Shown piece by piece: positions 34,789-44,342 of a stretch of 64,000 bases of DNA. This DNA comes from Pseudomonas sp. EpS/L25 (GTDB taxonomy: Bacteria; Pseudomonadota; Gammaproteobacteria; Pseudomonadales; Pseudomonadaceae). The notes under the pieces were generated by a model. It was not told where the DNA came from and did not search any database. It saw only the letters and a list, made by a program, of their open reading frames with translations. A program made the position numbers and the translations under genes. How positions within the stretch are numbered: position 1 is the stretch's first letter; each line of letters opens with the position of its first letter. The DNA lies in the NCBI RefSeq assembly GCF_001512295.1, contig NZ_LNUP01000002.1, forward strand, positions 932,263 through 996,262. The letters are read 5' to 3'.

Positions 34789-36873
34789 ATGGGTTCCACC
34801 GCACCTTCCAATTCCAACGCCGATCAGCTGACCATCGATACCATCCGTACCCTGTCCATGGACGCGGTGCAGAAGGCCAATTCGGGCCATCCCGGCACCC
34901 CGATGGCCCTGGCCCCGGTCGGCCATACGCTGTGGAGCCGCTTCCTCCGCTATCACCCCGAGCACCCGGACTGGCCCAACCGCGACCGCTTCGTGCTCTC
35001 CGTCGGCCACGCGTCCATGCTGCTCTATTCGCTGCTGCACCTGGCCGGCGTGAAGGAAATCGACGAACACGGCACCGCCACCGGCAAGGAGGCGGTCAGC
35101 CTCGAGGACATCAAGCAGTTCCGCCAGCTGGATTCCAAGACCCCGGGCCATCCCGAGTACCGCATGACCACCGGGATCGAGACCACCACCGGTCCCCTGG
35201 GTCAGGGCTGTGGCAACAGCGTCGGCATGGCGCTGGCGCAGAAGTGGCTGGCGGCGCGCTTCAATCGTCCCGACGTGACCCTGTTCGACTATGACGTCTA
35301 TGTGCTCTGCGGCGATGGCGACATGATGGAGGGCGTGTCCGGCGAGGCCGCTTCCGTCGCCGGTCATCTGGGCCTGGACAACCTCTGCTGGATCTACGAC
35401 AACAACACCATCAGCATCGAGGGCCACACCGAACTGGCCTTCAGCGAAGACGTGGCGGAGCGCTTCCGTGGCTATGGCTGGCACACCCTGCACGTCAAGG
35501 ACGCCAACGATGCCGAGGCCCTGGCGGCCGCCTTGCATCGCTTCAAGGGCAACACCGGCAAACCGACCCTGATCGTGGTCGACAGCCTGATCGGCTATGG
35601 CGCGCCCAACAAGCAGAACACCGCGGCGGCCCACGGCGAGCCCCTGGGCGCGGACGAGATCAAGCTGGCGAAGAAGGCCTATGGCTGGCCCGAGGACGCC
35701 GACTTCCTGGTGCCGGACGCAGCCCGTCATCACCTGCGCGATGCCCTGCTGGAACGCGCCAGCGGTCTCTACGAAAGCTGGAATCGGGCCTTCGAGCGCC
35801 TGCGCCAAGACGATCCGACCCGTGCCGATGAACTCCAGCGCATGCGCGCCGGCGAGATGCCGGATGGCTGGGACGCCAAGCTGCCCAGCTTCGAGCCCGA
35901 CGCCAAGGGTGTGGCCTCCCGCGAATCCGGCGGCAAGGCGCTCAATGCCTTCGCCCAGCAGATCCCCTGGTTGATCGGTGGCGCGGCGGACCTGGCGCCG
36001 TCCACCAAGACCAATCTCAAGTTCGACGGTGCTGGCAGCTTCTCGGCGCGCGAGCCATCCGGGCGCAATCTGCACTTCGGCATTCGCGAGCACGCCATGG
36101 GCTCCATCGCCAACGGCATGGCGCTCTGCTACCTGCGCAGCTTCACCGCCACCTTCCTGGTGTTCAGCGACTACATGAAGCCGCCGATCCGCCTGGCGTC
36201 GATCATGGAGCTGCCGGTAGTCTTCGTCTTCACCCACGACTCCATTGGCGTCGGCGAAGACGGCCCCACTCACCAACCCATCGAGCACCTGGCGCAATTG
36301 CGCGCCACGCCGGGTTTGCTGACCCTGCGGCCGGGTGATGCCAACGAAGCCGTGCAGGCCTGGAAGATCGCCCTGCAGCAAACCAATAGACCCTCCTGCA
36401 TGGTGCTGTCGCGGCAGCCGCTGCCGACCCTGGACCGCTCGCAGTACGCCAGTGCCGAAGGGGTCGCCCAGGGTGCCTACGTGGTGGCCGATGCCGAAGG
36501 CGGCAAACCCCAGGTGATCCTCATGGCCACTGGCAGCGAGCTGGGCCTGGCGATGCAGGCCTATGAACAGCTCAAGGGCGAAGGGGTGAAGGCGCGGGTG
36601 GTTTCCATGCCGTGCTGGGAGCTGTTCGAGGAGCAGGACGAGGCCTACAAGCAGTCCGTGTTGCCTGATGAGGTGCTCGGGCGCGTCGCCATCGAGCAGG
36701 CCGGGCCCCTGGGCTGGGAACGCTACATCGGCCGCAAGGGCGCCTCGGTGACCATGAGCACCTTCGGTGCCTCGGCGCCCATCGGCAAGCTGCAGGCCAA
36801 ATACGGCTACACCGTGGAGAACGTCGTCAAACTGGCCAAGGAGCAGGCACAACGCTCCGGGAGCGCCGCATGA
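34789..36873 (+). CDS. tkt: Transketolase
   Basis: This ThDP-dependent enzyme of about 694 residues transfers two-carbon ketol units in the pentose phosphate pathway. ATG 34789 is chosen because GAGGA lies 8 bp upstream; ATG 34780 overlaps that site. The ThDP motif runs from CGDGDMMEGVSGEAASVAGHL to WIYDNNTISIEGHT. The substrate-site blocks are NSGHPGTPMALAP near the N-terminus, FGIREHAMGSIANGMAL and THDSIGVGEDGPTHQPIEHL. It opens a five-gene sugar-phosphate operon. It is some 30 residues longer than typical enterobacterial enzymes. It may be a second transketolase besides the usual pseudomonad tktA. Confidence 0.95.
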   Translation: MGSTAPSNSNADQLTIDTIRTLSMDAVQKANSGHPGTPMALAPVGHTLWSRFLRYHPEHPDWPNRDRFVLSVGHASMLLYSLLHLAGVKEIDEHGTATGKEAVSLEDIKQFRQLDSKTPGHPEYRMTTGIETTTGPLGQGCGNSVGMALAQKWLAARFNRPDVTLFDYDVYVLCGDGDMMEGVSGEAASVAGHLGLDNLCWIYDNNTISIEGHTELAFSEDVAERFRGYGWHTLHVKDANDAEALAAALHRFKGNTGKPTLIVVDSLIGYGAPNKQNTAAAHGEPLGADEIKLAKKAYGWPEDADFLVPDAARHHLRDALLERASGLYESWNRAFERLRQDDPTRADELQRMRAGEMPDGWDAKLPSFEPDAKGVASRESGGKALNAFAQQIPWLIGGAADLAPSTKTNLKFDGAGSFSAREPSGRNLHFGIREHAMGSIANGMALCYLRSFTATFLVFSDYMKPPIRLASIMELPVVFVFTHDSIGVGEDGPTHQPIEHLAQLRATPGLLTLRPGDANEAVQAWKIALQQTNRPSCMVLSRQPLPTLDRSQYASAEGVAQGAYVVADAEGGKPQVILMATGSELGLAMQAYEQLKGEGVKARVVSMPCWELFEEQDEAYKQSVLPDEVLGRVAIEQAGPLGWERYIGRKGASVTMSTFGASAPIGKLQAKYGYTVENVVKLAKEQAQRSGSAA

Positions 36874-39689
36874 GCAATCCCCTCAAACAGCTGACGGAGC
36901 AGGGCCAGGCGGTCTGGCTCGACTTCGTCAGCCGCGAATTCCTCGCCAAGGGCGAATTGCAGACGCTAATCGAGCGAGATGGCCTGACCGGCGTTACCTC
37001 CAACCCCTCGATCTTCGAGAAGGCCATGGGCCACGGCAGCGATTACGACGCCAGCCTCGAGGCCTTCCTCGAAAAGGCCGATGCCGAGCCGGTGGACGTC
37101 TATGAACACCTGGCCATCGAGGACATCCAGCAGGCGGCCGATATCCTGCGACCGGTCTACGACCGCCTCGAAGGGCGTGATGGCTACGTGAGCCTGGAAG
37201 TCTCGCCCTACCTGGCCCTGGATACCCGTGCCACCCTGGAGGAGGCGCGGCGCCTCTGGCAGGCGGTGGATCGGCCCAACCTCATGGTCAAGGTGCCCGG
37301 TACGCCCGAGGGGGCGGTGGCCATCCGCAAATTGATCGAGGAGGGGATCAACGTCAACGTGACCCTGCTGTTCGATCGCGACGCCTACCTGGCGGTGGCG
37401 GAAGCCTATATTGCCGGTCTGGAAGCGCGGTTGCATCAGGGCCAGGACATCAGTCGGCTGGCCAGCGTGGCCAGTTTCTTCATCAGCCGTGTCGACGGTG
37501 TGCTGGACAAGTTGATCGACGAGCGCAAGGCCAGTGACAGCGGCCTGGCGGCGCTACGCGGCAAGATCGCCATCGCCAATGCCAAGCTGGCCTATCAGGA
37601 CTACCTGCGGCTGATCCAGTCGCCGCGCTGGAAGGTGCTGGAAGCAAAGGGTGCGCGGCCGCAGCGTCTGCTATGGGCGTCCACCGGCTCCAAGGACCCG
37701 GCCTATCCCGATACCCTCTACGTGGATCAGCTGATCGGCCCGGATACGGTCAACACCCTGCCGCCCAAGACCATGGATGCCTTCCGTGATCACGGCACCG
37801 TGGCGTCCACCTTGGACAAGGGGATCGAGGCGGCGCAGCAGGTGATCGATCAGGCCGCGCGACTCGGTCTGGATCTGGCTGGCGTGGCCAAGCAGCTGGT
37901 CAAGGATGGCGCCCGGCAGTTCGAGGATGCCGCCGATGCCTTGCTGGGCGCGGTAGGACAGAAGCGCCTCGACTTCCTCGGCGAGCGGTTGAATACCGCC
38001 GGGTACCGCTTGCCCGCGGCGTTGCACGAGGCGGTAGAGACACGCCTCGAAGAAGCGCGCCGTGAAGGCTGGTCACGCCGACTGTGGCAGGGCGACGCCT
38101 CGCTCTGGACCGGTCGCGATGAGGACCAGTGGGTCGGTTGGCTGGCCGCGGCCCAGGGTCGTCAAGCCGATTCCGCCGCACTGGAAGCCTTGGCTGAAGC
38201 CGTCCGTGAAGAAGGCTTGGAGACCGTGGTGCTGCTGGGCATGGGGGGGTCTAGCCTGGGGCCGGAAGTGCTGGCCAATACCTTGGGGACTACCGCCACC
38301 GGCCTGCCCCTCAAGGTGCTCGACTCCACCGATCCGGCGCAAATTGCCGCCCTCGAAGAGCAGCTGGACCTCGCCAAGACGCTGTTCCTCGTCTCCAGCA
38401 AATCCGGCTCCACCCTGGAGCCGGAAATCCTGCGCGCCTATTTCCACCAGGCCGTCGAGCGGGCATTGGGTGCGAACGAGGTACAGCGACGCTTCGTCGC
38501 CATTACCGACCCGGGTTCCAAGCTCGAAGCCAGCGCTACCACCGAGGGCTACCGCGCCATCTTCCAGGGCGATCCCCATATCGGCGGGCGCTACTCGGTA
38601 CTGTCGGTGTTCGGCATGGTGCCCCTGGCGCTGCTCGGCCATTCGGTGGCCGACTTCTTCAAGGTGACCCAACCCATGGTGCTGGCCTGCAGCCCCAGTG
38701 CTCCCCCGGCCATCAACCCTGGCATTCGGCTAGGCGTAGTGCTCGGCGAGGCGGTTCGCGCAGGACGTGACAAGGTCACCCTGATCGCCTCGCCTGGCGT
38801 CGCCAGTCTAGGGGCCTGGTTGGAGCAGTTGCTGGCGGAGAGCACCGGCAAGCAGGGCAAAGGCATCATCCCGGTGGACCTGGAGCCGCTTGGCGAGCCC
38901 GCTGTCTATGGCACGGATCGAGTGTTCGTCAGCCTGGCGCTGGCGGGTGAAGACGACGCCGAGCGCGACAGTCGCCTGCAGGCCCTGGCCGCGGCTGGGC
39001 ACCCGGTCGTTGATATCCGTCTGGCCCGCGCCGAGCTGATCGGCCAGGAATTCTTCCGCTGGGAAGTGGCCACCGAGGTGGCGGGTGCCGTCATCGGCAT
39101 CAACCCCTTCGACCAGCCGGATGTGGAGGCCAGCAAGGTCAAGACCCGCGCCCTCACCGATGGCTACGAGCGCGACGGCCGGCTGGCCGGGGACGAGCCG
39201 CTGCTGGAGGAGGGTGATCTCGCGCTGTTCGGCGATGCCGACCTGCAGGGGCAGGACACCGCCCGCGCGGCGATCAAGGCGCACCTGGCGCGATTGCAGC
39301 CTGGCGACTACCTCGCCGTGCTGGCCTATCTCGAGCGCAATGCCGTGCACGGGGAGGCCTTGAGCGCCATGCGTGATAGCATTCGCGACAGCAAGCGCGT
39401 AGCGACCGTCGGCGGCTTCGGCCCCCGCTTTTTGCACTCCACCGGGCAAGCCTACAAGGGCGGCCCCAACTCGGGTGTGTTCATCCAGATTACCGCCGAT
39501 GCCCAGAACGACCTGAAGATTCCAGGGCGGAGTCTGAGCTTTGGTGTCGTCGAGGCCGCCCAGGCCAAAGGCGACCTCGAGGTGCTGGCCGAACGGGGAC
39601 GGCGCTACCTGCGTGTGCATATCAAGGGCGGCGACATTCACGCCGGCCTGCAACAAATCGTCGAACTGGTCGAGGCGGCGGTCGCCTGA
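36870..39689 (+). CDS. tal-pgi: Transaldolase / glucose-6-phosphate isomerase fusion
   Basis: This 939-residue protein combines two enzymes. Residues 1 to about 365 are transaldolase, with GVTSNPSIFEKAM near residue 40 and the Schiff-base lysine in NLMVKVPGTPEG (Lys141). Residues about 380-939 are phosphoglucose isomerase, with MGGSSLGPEVLANTLG (near 457), LVSSKSGSTLEPEI (near 508) and a C-terminal FGPRFLHSTGQAYKGGPNSG. It interconverts sedoheptulose-7-P/glyceraldehyde-3-P with erythrose-4-P/fructose-6-P and fructose-6-P with glucose-6-P. Such bifunctional proteins are known in acetic acid bacteria and some other groups but are not the usual arrangement in Pseudomonas. Start overlaps the tkt stop (ATGA). 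Confidence 0.95.
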   Translation: MSNPLKQLTEQGQAVWLDFVSREFLAKGELQTLIERDGLTGVTSNPSIFEKAMGHGSDYDASLEAFLEKADAEPVDVYEHLAIEDIQQAADILRPVYDRLEGRDGYVSLEVSPYLALDTRATLEEARRLWQAVDRPNLMVKVPGTPEGAVAIRKLIEEGINVNVTLLFDRDAYLAVAEAYIAGLEARLHQGQDISRLASVASFFISRVDGVLDKLIDERKASDSGLAALRGKIAIANAKLAYQDYLRLIQSPRWKVLEAKGARPQRLLWASTGSKDPAYPDTLYVDQLIGPDTVNTLPPKTMDAFRDHGTVASTLDKGIEAAQQVIDQAARLGLDLAGVAKQLVKDGARQFEDAADALLGAVGQKRLDFLGERLNTAGYRLPAALHEAVETRLEEARREGWSRRLWQGDASLWTGRDEDQWVGWLAAAQGRQADSAALEALAEAVREEGLETVVLLGMGGSSLGPEVLANTLGTTATGLPLKVLDSTDPAQIAALEEQLDLAKTLFLVSSKSGSTLEPEILRAYFHQAVERALGANEVQRRFVAITDPGSKLEASATTEGYRAIFQGDPHIGGRYSVLSVFGMVPLALLGHSVADFFKVTQPMVLACSPSAPPAINPGIRLGVVLGEAVRAGRDKVTLIASPGVASLGAWLEQLLAESTGKQGKGIIPVDLEPLGEPAVYGTDRVFVSLALAGEDDAERDSRLQALAAAGHPVVDIRLARAELIGQEFFRWEVATEVAGAVIGINPFDQPDVEASKVKTRALTDGYERDGRLAGDEPLLEEGDLALFGDADLQGQDTARAAIKAHLARLQPGDYLAVLAYLERNAVHGEALSAMRDSIRDSKRVATVGGFGPRFLHSTGQAYKGGPNSGVFIQITADAQNDLKIPGRSLSFGVVEAAQAKGDLEVLAERGRRYLRVHIKGGDIHAGLQQIVELVEAAVA

Positions 39690-39707
39690 CCTCAAGGAGT
39701 CATCAGC

Positions 39708-40685
39708 ATGCAATTGGGAATCATCGGACTGGGCCGCATGGGCGGCAACATCGCACGGCGTTTGATGAAGCATGGGCATGAAGTCGCGGTCTACGACCGC
39801 AGTGCCGAAACCGTAGCCGGCCTCGGCAAGGAAGGCGCCATCGCCACCGACGGCCTGGATGGCGTCATCGCTGCCCTGGCGCAGCCGCGGGCGATCTGGG
39901 TCATGCTGCCCGCGGGCGAGCCGACCGAACAGACCATCGCCGAGCTGGCCGACCGCCTGGCGCCGGGCGACGTCATCATCGACGGCGGCAATACCTACTA
40001 CAAGGACGACATCCGGCGCGCCAAGTCCCTGGCCGAGAAGGGCATCGACTATGTCGACGTCGGTACCTCCGGTGGCGTCTGGGGCCTGGAGCGCGGCTAC
40101 TGCATGATGATCGGTGGCAAGTCGGAAGCCGTCGAGCGCCTGGAGCCCATCTTCGAAGCCCTGGCCCCCGGCTATGGCAGCATCGAGCGTACCAAGGGGC
40201 GCAACGCCCCGGACGAGCGTGCCGAGCGGGGCTACATCTTCACCGGCCCGGCCGGCTCCGGCCACTTCGTCAAGATGGTGCACAACGGCATCGAATACGG
40301 GCTGATGCAGGCCTATGCCGAGGGCTTCGACATCCTCAAGATGAAGAACAGCGACAAGCTGCCGGAAGACGAGCGCTTCGACCTGGACCTGGCCGACATC
40401 GCCGAGGTCTGGCGCCGCGGCAGCGTGGTGTCCTCCTGGTTGCTGGACCTGACCGCCCAGGCCCTGGCTGGTGACGTCGCCCTGGAGAAATTCTCCGGTT
40501 CGGTGGCCGACAGCGGCGAAGGTCGCTGGACCATCGAGGCGGCCATCGAGGAGGCGGTGCCGGTCAATGTCTTGTCCGCCGCCCTCTATGCGCGCTTCCG
40601 TTCCCGCCAGCAAGCCACCTATGCCGACAAGCTCCTGTCGGCCATGCGCTTCGGCTTCGGCGGTCACGTCGAAATCCCGCAGTAA
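39708..40685 (+). CDS. gnd: 6-phosphogluconate dehydrogenase, decarboxylating, short type
   Basis: This 325-residue enzyme oxidises 6-phosphogluconate to ribulose-5-phosphate and CO2. It is the short form, about 140 residues shorter than E. coli Gnd. It starts with the Rossmann motif [13 protein letters not shown], and strand two ends VAVYDRSAE; the acidic Asp there suggests preference for NAD over NADP. Catalytic blocks are [21 protein letters not shown] and [18 protein letters not shown], with the active-site lysine in the latter. CAAGGAG lies upstream of the ATG, 18 bp after tal-pgi. Many Pseudomonas rely on the Entner-Doudoroff route and lack this enzyme, so its presence is notable. Confidence 0.94.
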   Translation: MQLGIIGLGRMGGNIARRLMKHGHEVAVYDRSAETVAGLGKEGAIATDGLDGVIAALAQPRAIWVMLPAGEPTEQTIAELADRLAPGDVIIDGGNTYYKDDIRRAKSLAEKGIDYVDVGTSGGVWGLERGYCMMIGGKSEAVERLEPIFEALAPGYGSIERTKGRNAPDERAERGYIFTGPAGSGHFVKMVHNGIEYGLMQAYAEGFDILKMKNSDKLPEDERFDLDLADIAEVWRRGSVVSSWLLDLTAQALAGDVALEKFSGSVADSGEGRWTIEAAIEEAVPVNVLSAALYARFRSRQQATYADKLLSAMRFGFGGHVEIPQ

Positions 40686-40767
40686 ACCCCCGGCCGTTCC
40701 CTGTGGAGCGGCCACGGGCCGCGTCGCGGGGGACGGTATCAGCCGCCCTCGTGGCTAAGGCCCTGTC

Positions 40768-42324
40768 ATGACCGACTCTCCTGCCGTCACTCCCAGTACC
40801 GCTCCCCAGGAGCGACGTTCCTGCACGAAAGCCCCCACCGCACCGCCGGCCACGCTCTTCCTGTTCGGGGCCAATGGCGATCTGGTGAAGCGGTTGCTGA
40901 TCCCCTCGCTGTACAACCTCCTGCGCGATGGGCTGCTCGACGACCGTACCCAGATCATCGGCGTCGACCACAATCCCAACACCGACCAAGGCTTCGCCGA
41001 TCGGTTGGAGACCTTCATCCGCGACCAGGCCGAGGCCAAGGGCAAGTCCCGCGACGAAGCCCTGGATGCCGATCTCTGGGGACAACTACGCAGCCGTATC
41101 CACTACCTGCAAGGTGACTTCCTCGAAGACGCCACCTACCAGGCGGTAGGCGAGCGCATCGCCCAGGCGGGGACCGACAATGCCGTCTTCTACCTGGCCA
41201 CCGCCGCGCGCTTCTTCGGTGACGTAGCCGAGCGCCTCGGCCAGGCCGGGCTGCTGGAAGAACGTGAGGACGCCTATCGCCGGCTGGTCGTGGAAAAGCC
41301 CTTCGGCGCCGACCTCGCCAGTGCCCAGGCACTCAACCAGCGCCTGCTGGCGAACATGGAAGAAAAGCAGATCTATCGGATCGACCACTACCTGGGCAAG
41401 GAGACGGTACAGAACATCCTGGTCAGCCGTTTCTCCAACGCCCTGTTCGAGTCGTTCTGGAACAACCACTACATCGATCACGTGCAGATCACCGCGGCCG
41501 AGACCGTGGGCGTGGAGTCGCGAGGCGACTTCTACGAGAAGACCGGTACCTTGAGGGATATGGTGCCCAACCATCTGTTCCAGCTGCTGGCCATGGTCGC
41601 CATGGAGCCGCCGGCCTCCTTCAACGCCACCTCGGTACGCGACGAAAAGGCCAAGGTGGTCGGCGCCATTCGCCCGCAAACCACCGAAGAGGCCCTGGCC
41701 AACTCGGTGCGCGGCCAGTATGCCGCCGGCACCCTGAACGGCAAGCCGGTGCCGGGCTATCGCGAGGAAGAGCGGGTCGATCCCGAGAGCCAGACCGAAA
41801 CCTACGTGGCGCTCAAGCTGTTCGTCGACAATTGGCGCTGGGCCGGGGTGCCCTTCTACCTGCGCACCGGCAAGCGCCTGACCGCGCGCGACACCGAGAT
41901 CGCCATCTGCTTCAAGCACGCGCCCTATGCGCAATTCCGCGATACCAAGATCGACCGGATGCGGCCCAATTACCTGATCATCCAGATCCAGCCCGACGAA
42001 GGCATGTGGTTCGACTTCCACGCCAAGCGCCCAGGGCCCCTGGTGGAACTGGAGAACATCCGCATGGGCTTCGCCTACAGCGATTTCTTCGAGATGCAGC
42101 CGTCCACGGGCTACGAAACCCTGATCTATGATTCCCTGATCGGCGACCAGACCCTGTTCCAGCGCGCCGACAACATCGAGAACGGCTGGCGCGCCGTGCA
42201 ACCCTTCCTCGACGCCTGGAAACAGGGTGGAGAGGTGGAAAGCTACGCCGCGGGCAGTGCGGGTCCCGCCGGTGCCGATGAACTGCTGCAGAAGGACGGC
42301 CGCTCATGGCATCCGCTGACCTGA
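40768..42324 (+). CDS. zwf: Glucose-6-phosphate 1-dehydrogenase
   Basis: This 518-residue enzyme oxidises glucose-6-phosphate to 6-phosphogluconolactone with NAD(P). The dinucleotide motif reads LFLFGANGDLVKRLLIPSL (Asn replaces the usual Thr or Ser). The substrate and catalytic block is YRIDHYLGKETVQN, with His207. EKPFGADLASAQALN and FYLRTGKRL are further family landmarks. It overlaps the next gene by 19 bp. No 6-phosphogluconolactonase is present in this operon, in contrast to the zwf-pgl-edA cluster of pseudomonads, so this may be an additional zwf paralogue. Confidence 0.95.
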   Translation: MTDSPAVTPSTAPQERRSCTKAPTAPPATLFLFGANGDLVKRLLIPSLYNLLRDGLLDDRTQIIGVDHNPNTDQGFADRLETFIRDQAEAKGKSRDEALDADLWGQLRSRIHYLQGDFLEDATYQAVGERIAQAGTDNAVFYLATAARFFGDVAERLGQAGLLEEREDAYRRLVVEKPFGADLASAQALNQRLLANMEEKQIYRIDHYLGKETVQNILVSRFSNALFESFWNNHYIDHVQITAAETVGVESRGDFYEKTGTLRDMVPNHLFQLLAMVAMEPPASFNATSVRDEKAKVVGAIRPQTTEEALANSVRGQYAAGTLNGKPVPGYREEERVDPESQTETYVALKLFVDNWRWAGVPFYLRTGKRLTARDTEIAICFKHAPYAQFRDTKIDRMRPNYLIIQIQPDEGMWFDFHAKRPGPLVELENIRMGFAYSDFFEMQPSTGYETLIYDSLIGDQTLFQRADNIENGWRAVQPFLDAWKQGGEVESYAAGSAGPAGADELLQKDGRSWHPLT

Positions 42325-43124
42325 TCCCCATCGACCTGCTGGTGTCGGACATCGACGGCACCCTGGTACGCGACGACAAGAGCCTGAGCGAGGCGGTGAT
42401 CGCCGCGGTGGAGCGACTGCAGGCCGCCGGCAAGGCCATCACCCTGGTCAGCAGCCGCCCACCGCGGGCGCTGCTGCCACTGGTGCGACGGCTCGGTATC
42501 CGTCAGCCAGTGGCCGGCTTCAACGGTGGCAACCTGGTGGATGCCGACGGGAAGCTGATCCGCGCCCACCGCCTGGCCGAGCAGGTGACGCGCCAGGTGC
42601 TGGAACGACTGGAGCGCGAAGCCTTCGAGGTCTGGCTGTTCGCCGATGACCTCTGGCTGACCCGCGATCCCCAGGGCCCCTATGTGCCACGGGAAACCCG
42701 GGCACTGGGCTATGGACCGACCGTGGTGGAGTCCTTCGAACCCTATCTGGATCGGGTCGACAAGATCGTCGCCGCCGGCAGCGATCACGCCGGACTCGAA
42801 GCCCTGGAAGGCGAGTTGGGCGAGCGGCTGGGGGAGGGCGCCACGGTGTTGCGTTCCCAGCTCTACTACCTGGACATCACCCACCCCAAGGCCAACAAGG
42901 GCGACGCCCTGCTCGAGCTGGCCCAGGCCGCAAGCGTACCCGTGGCGCGTACGGCGGCCATCGGTGATGGCAGCAACGACGTCCCCATGTTCCGCCAGGC
43001 CGGCCTGGCCATCGCCATGGGCCAGGCTGGTGCGGCGGTTCGCGAAGCCGCCGACCAGGTCACCGCCAGCAACCAGGAAGACGGTGTTGCGGTAGCCATC
43101 GACCGGTGGATTTTGGGGAGCTGA
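42306..43124 (+). CDS. Cof-type HAD-superfamily phosphatase
   Basis: This 272-residue hydrolase of the HAD IIB (Cof/YbiV) type begins inside the end of zwf (19-bp overlap). Motif I is LLVSDIDGTLV, giving the nucleophile and general-acid aspartates. Motif II is probably the serine in LVSSRPP, the conserved lysine is in NKGDALLEL, and motif IV is GDGSNDVPMF. The cap domain lies between. Such enzymes dephosphorylate sugar phosphates or flavins. Coupling to zwf suggests a sugar-phosphate substrate, perhaps a side product of the pentose pathway, but this is inference. Confidence 0.85.
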   Translation: MASADLIPIDLLVSDIDGTLVRDDKSLSEAVIAAVERLQAAGKAITLVSSRPPRALLPLVRRLGIRQPVAGFNGGNLVDADGKLIRAHRLAEQVTRQVLERLEREAFEVWLFADDLWLTRDPQGPYVPRETRALGYGPTVVESFEPYLDRVDKIVAAGSDHAGLEALEGELGERLGEGATVLRSQLYYLDITHPKANKGDALLELAQAASVPVARTAAIGDGSNDVPMFRQAGLAIAMGQAGAAVREAADQVTASNQEDGVAVAIDRWILGS

Positions 43125-43139
43125 GGGGTCTTGCCTGTT

Positions 43140-43318
43140 GGGCTTCGCTGCGCTCAGCCCGACCTACAGGACACGTAGATTGGGCTGAGGCGGCGCCATC
43201 GCCGAAGCCAACATGGCCTGCCTTCTCATCAGGTGGAAAAGGCTTCGCCGTTTTCCACTCTACGCCTCAACTCATACGATGTGCCCCTTCTCCCTCCGGG
43301 AGAGGGCCGGGGTGAGGG
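43140..43318. repeat. REP cluster between the HAD gene and the LysR gene
   Basis: Three dispersed repeat types lie in the 210-bp gap between convergent genes. A hairpin GGGCT...AGCCC spans 43140-43160. A palindrome identical to 31850-31875 spans 43233-43258. A C/G-rich imperfect hairpin with CCTCCGGGAG spans 43284-43318. These resemble common intergenic repeats of Pseudomonas and may also act as terminators for the convergent genes. Confidence 0.75.
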
Positions 43319-43334
43319 CCGCCCAAACTCCGGC

Positions 43335-44237
43335 CTACCCCTCGTTCTCCTCTCGATACCCCCGCACATGCTCCACCAGCGCCCGCAGCTTGGGCGCCAG
43401 GTTGTGCCGGCTCGGATAATAGAGATAGAAGCCAGGGAAGGGCGGCAGATAGTCCTCCAGCACCTGCTCCAGCTCACCGCGTTCCAGATAGGGCCGGAAG
43501 GTATCTTCCATGCCGAAGGTGATGCCGCCACCGGCTAGCGCCGTGCGGATCATCAGCAGCATGTCGTTGGTGGTGATCCGCGGTGATACCGCCACGTCGA
43601 AGGCCCGGCCCGCCTCGCTGAACTCCCAGCGCCAGGGCGCCACCTCCGGCGCTGGGCGCCAACCGATGCAACGGTGGTCGGCCAGCTCCCGTGGATGGGC
43701 CGGACGCCCATGCCGGGCGAAGTAGGCCGGGGTCGCCACCGCCACTTCGCGCTGTGGACCGGTCACCGGGATGGCGACCATGTCCTGCTCGATCACCTCG
43801 CCCAGCCGTACCCCGGCATCGAAGCCCCGCTCGACGATATCGAATTCCTCGTCGGTGACGGTGATGTCCAGGGTCACCTCGGGATAGGCCTCGACGAAGC
43901 GTGCCAGCAGCGGGCCATCGAGAAAGCGTTCGGCGATGGAGGTGACCGCGACCCGCAGGAGACCACGGGGCGGCCCGGCGGAACTGGCGTCTTCCAGGGC
44001 CCCGAGCAGGCCGCCCAGGGGCCCGGCGACCTGACGGTGCAGGCGCTCGCCAGACTCGGTGAGGCGCACGCTGCGCGTGGTGCGCTGGACCAGCGAACTG
44101 CCCAGCTCGTCCTCCAGGCGGCGGATGGCCTGGCTCACTGCCGAGCGACTGACGCCCAGGCGATCCGCGGCCACGCGGAAATTCTCGGCCGTCGCCACTA
44201 CGACGAAGACCTTCAGCAGATTCAGATCCGTTTGCAT
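43335..44237 (-). CDS. LysR-family transcriptional regulator
   Basis: This 300-residue regulator has its winged helix-turn-helix at residues about 1-60: LLKVFVVVATAENFRVAADRLGVSRSAVSQAIRRLEDELG. An effector-binding domain of two alpha/beta lobes follows, starting near RGLLRVAVTSIAERF. It is divergent from the SDR gene at 44343, with a 105-bp shared control region containing a palindrome next to its own start codon. By the usual LysR logic it should regulate that SDR gene and itself. The inducer is unknown. Confidence 0.9.
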   Translation of the reverse strand: MQTDLNLLKVFVVVATAENFRVAADRLGVSRSAVSQAIRRLEDELGSSLVQRTTRSVRLTESGERLHRQVAGPLGGLLGALEDASSAGPPRGLLRVAVTSIAERFLDGPLLARFVEAYPEVTLDITVTDEEFDIVERGFDAGVRLGEVIEQDMVAIPVTGPQREVAVATPAYFARHGRPAHPRELADHRCIGWRPAPEVAPWRWEFSEAGRAFDVAVSPRITTNDMLLMIRTALAGGGITFGMEDTFRPYLERGELEQVLEDYLPPFPGFYLYYPSRHNLAPKLRALVEHVRGYREENEG

Positions 44238-44256
44238 TGGTAAGTCTGGCTAACCA
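44238..44256. promoter_or_regulatory. Probable LysR operator
   Basis: TGGTAAG-N5-CTAACCA is a palindrome with one mismatch, of the T-N11-A kind bound by LysR proteins. It starts at the base next to the LysR start codon (44235-44237 on the minus strand) in the divergent intergenic region. Confidence 0.6.
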
Positions 44257-44342
44257 AGGTAGTCAGGAGCTACAGAGTTATCACGACAATGGACGCTCGC
44301 TAAGGTGGTGGCAAGTCTTATCGCCACCTGCAGGAGCCTGTC

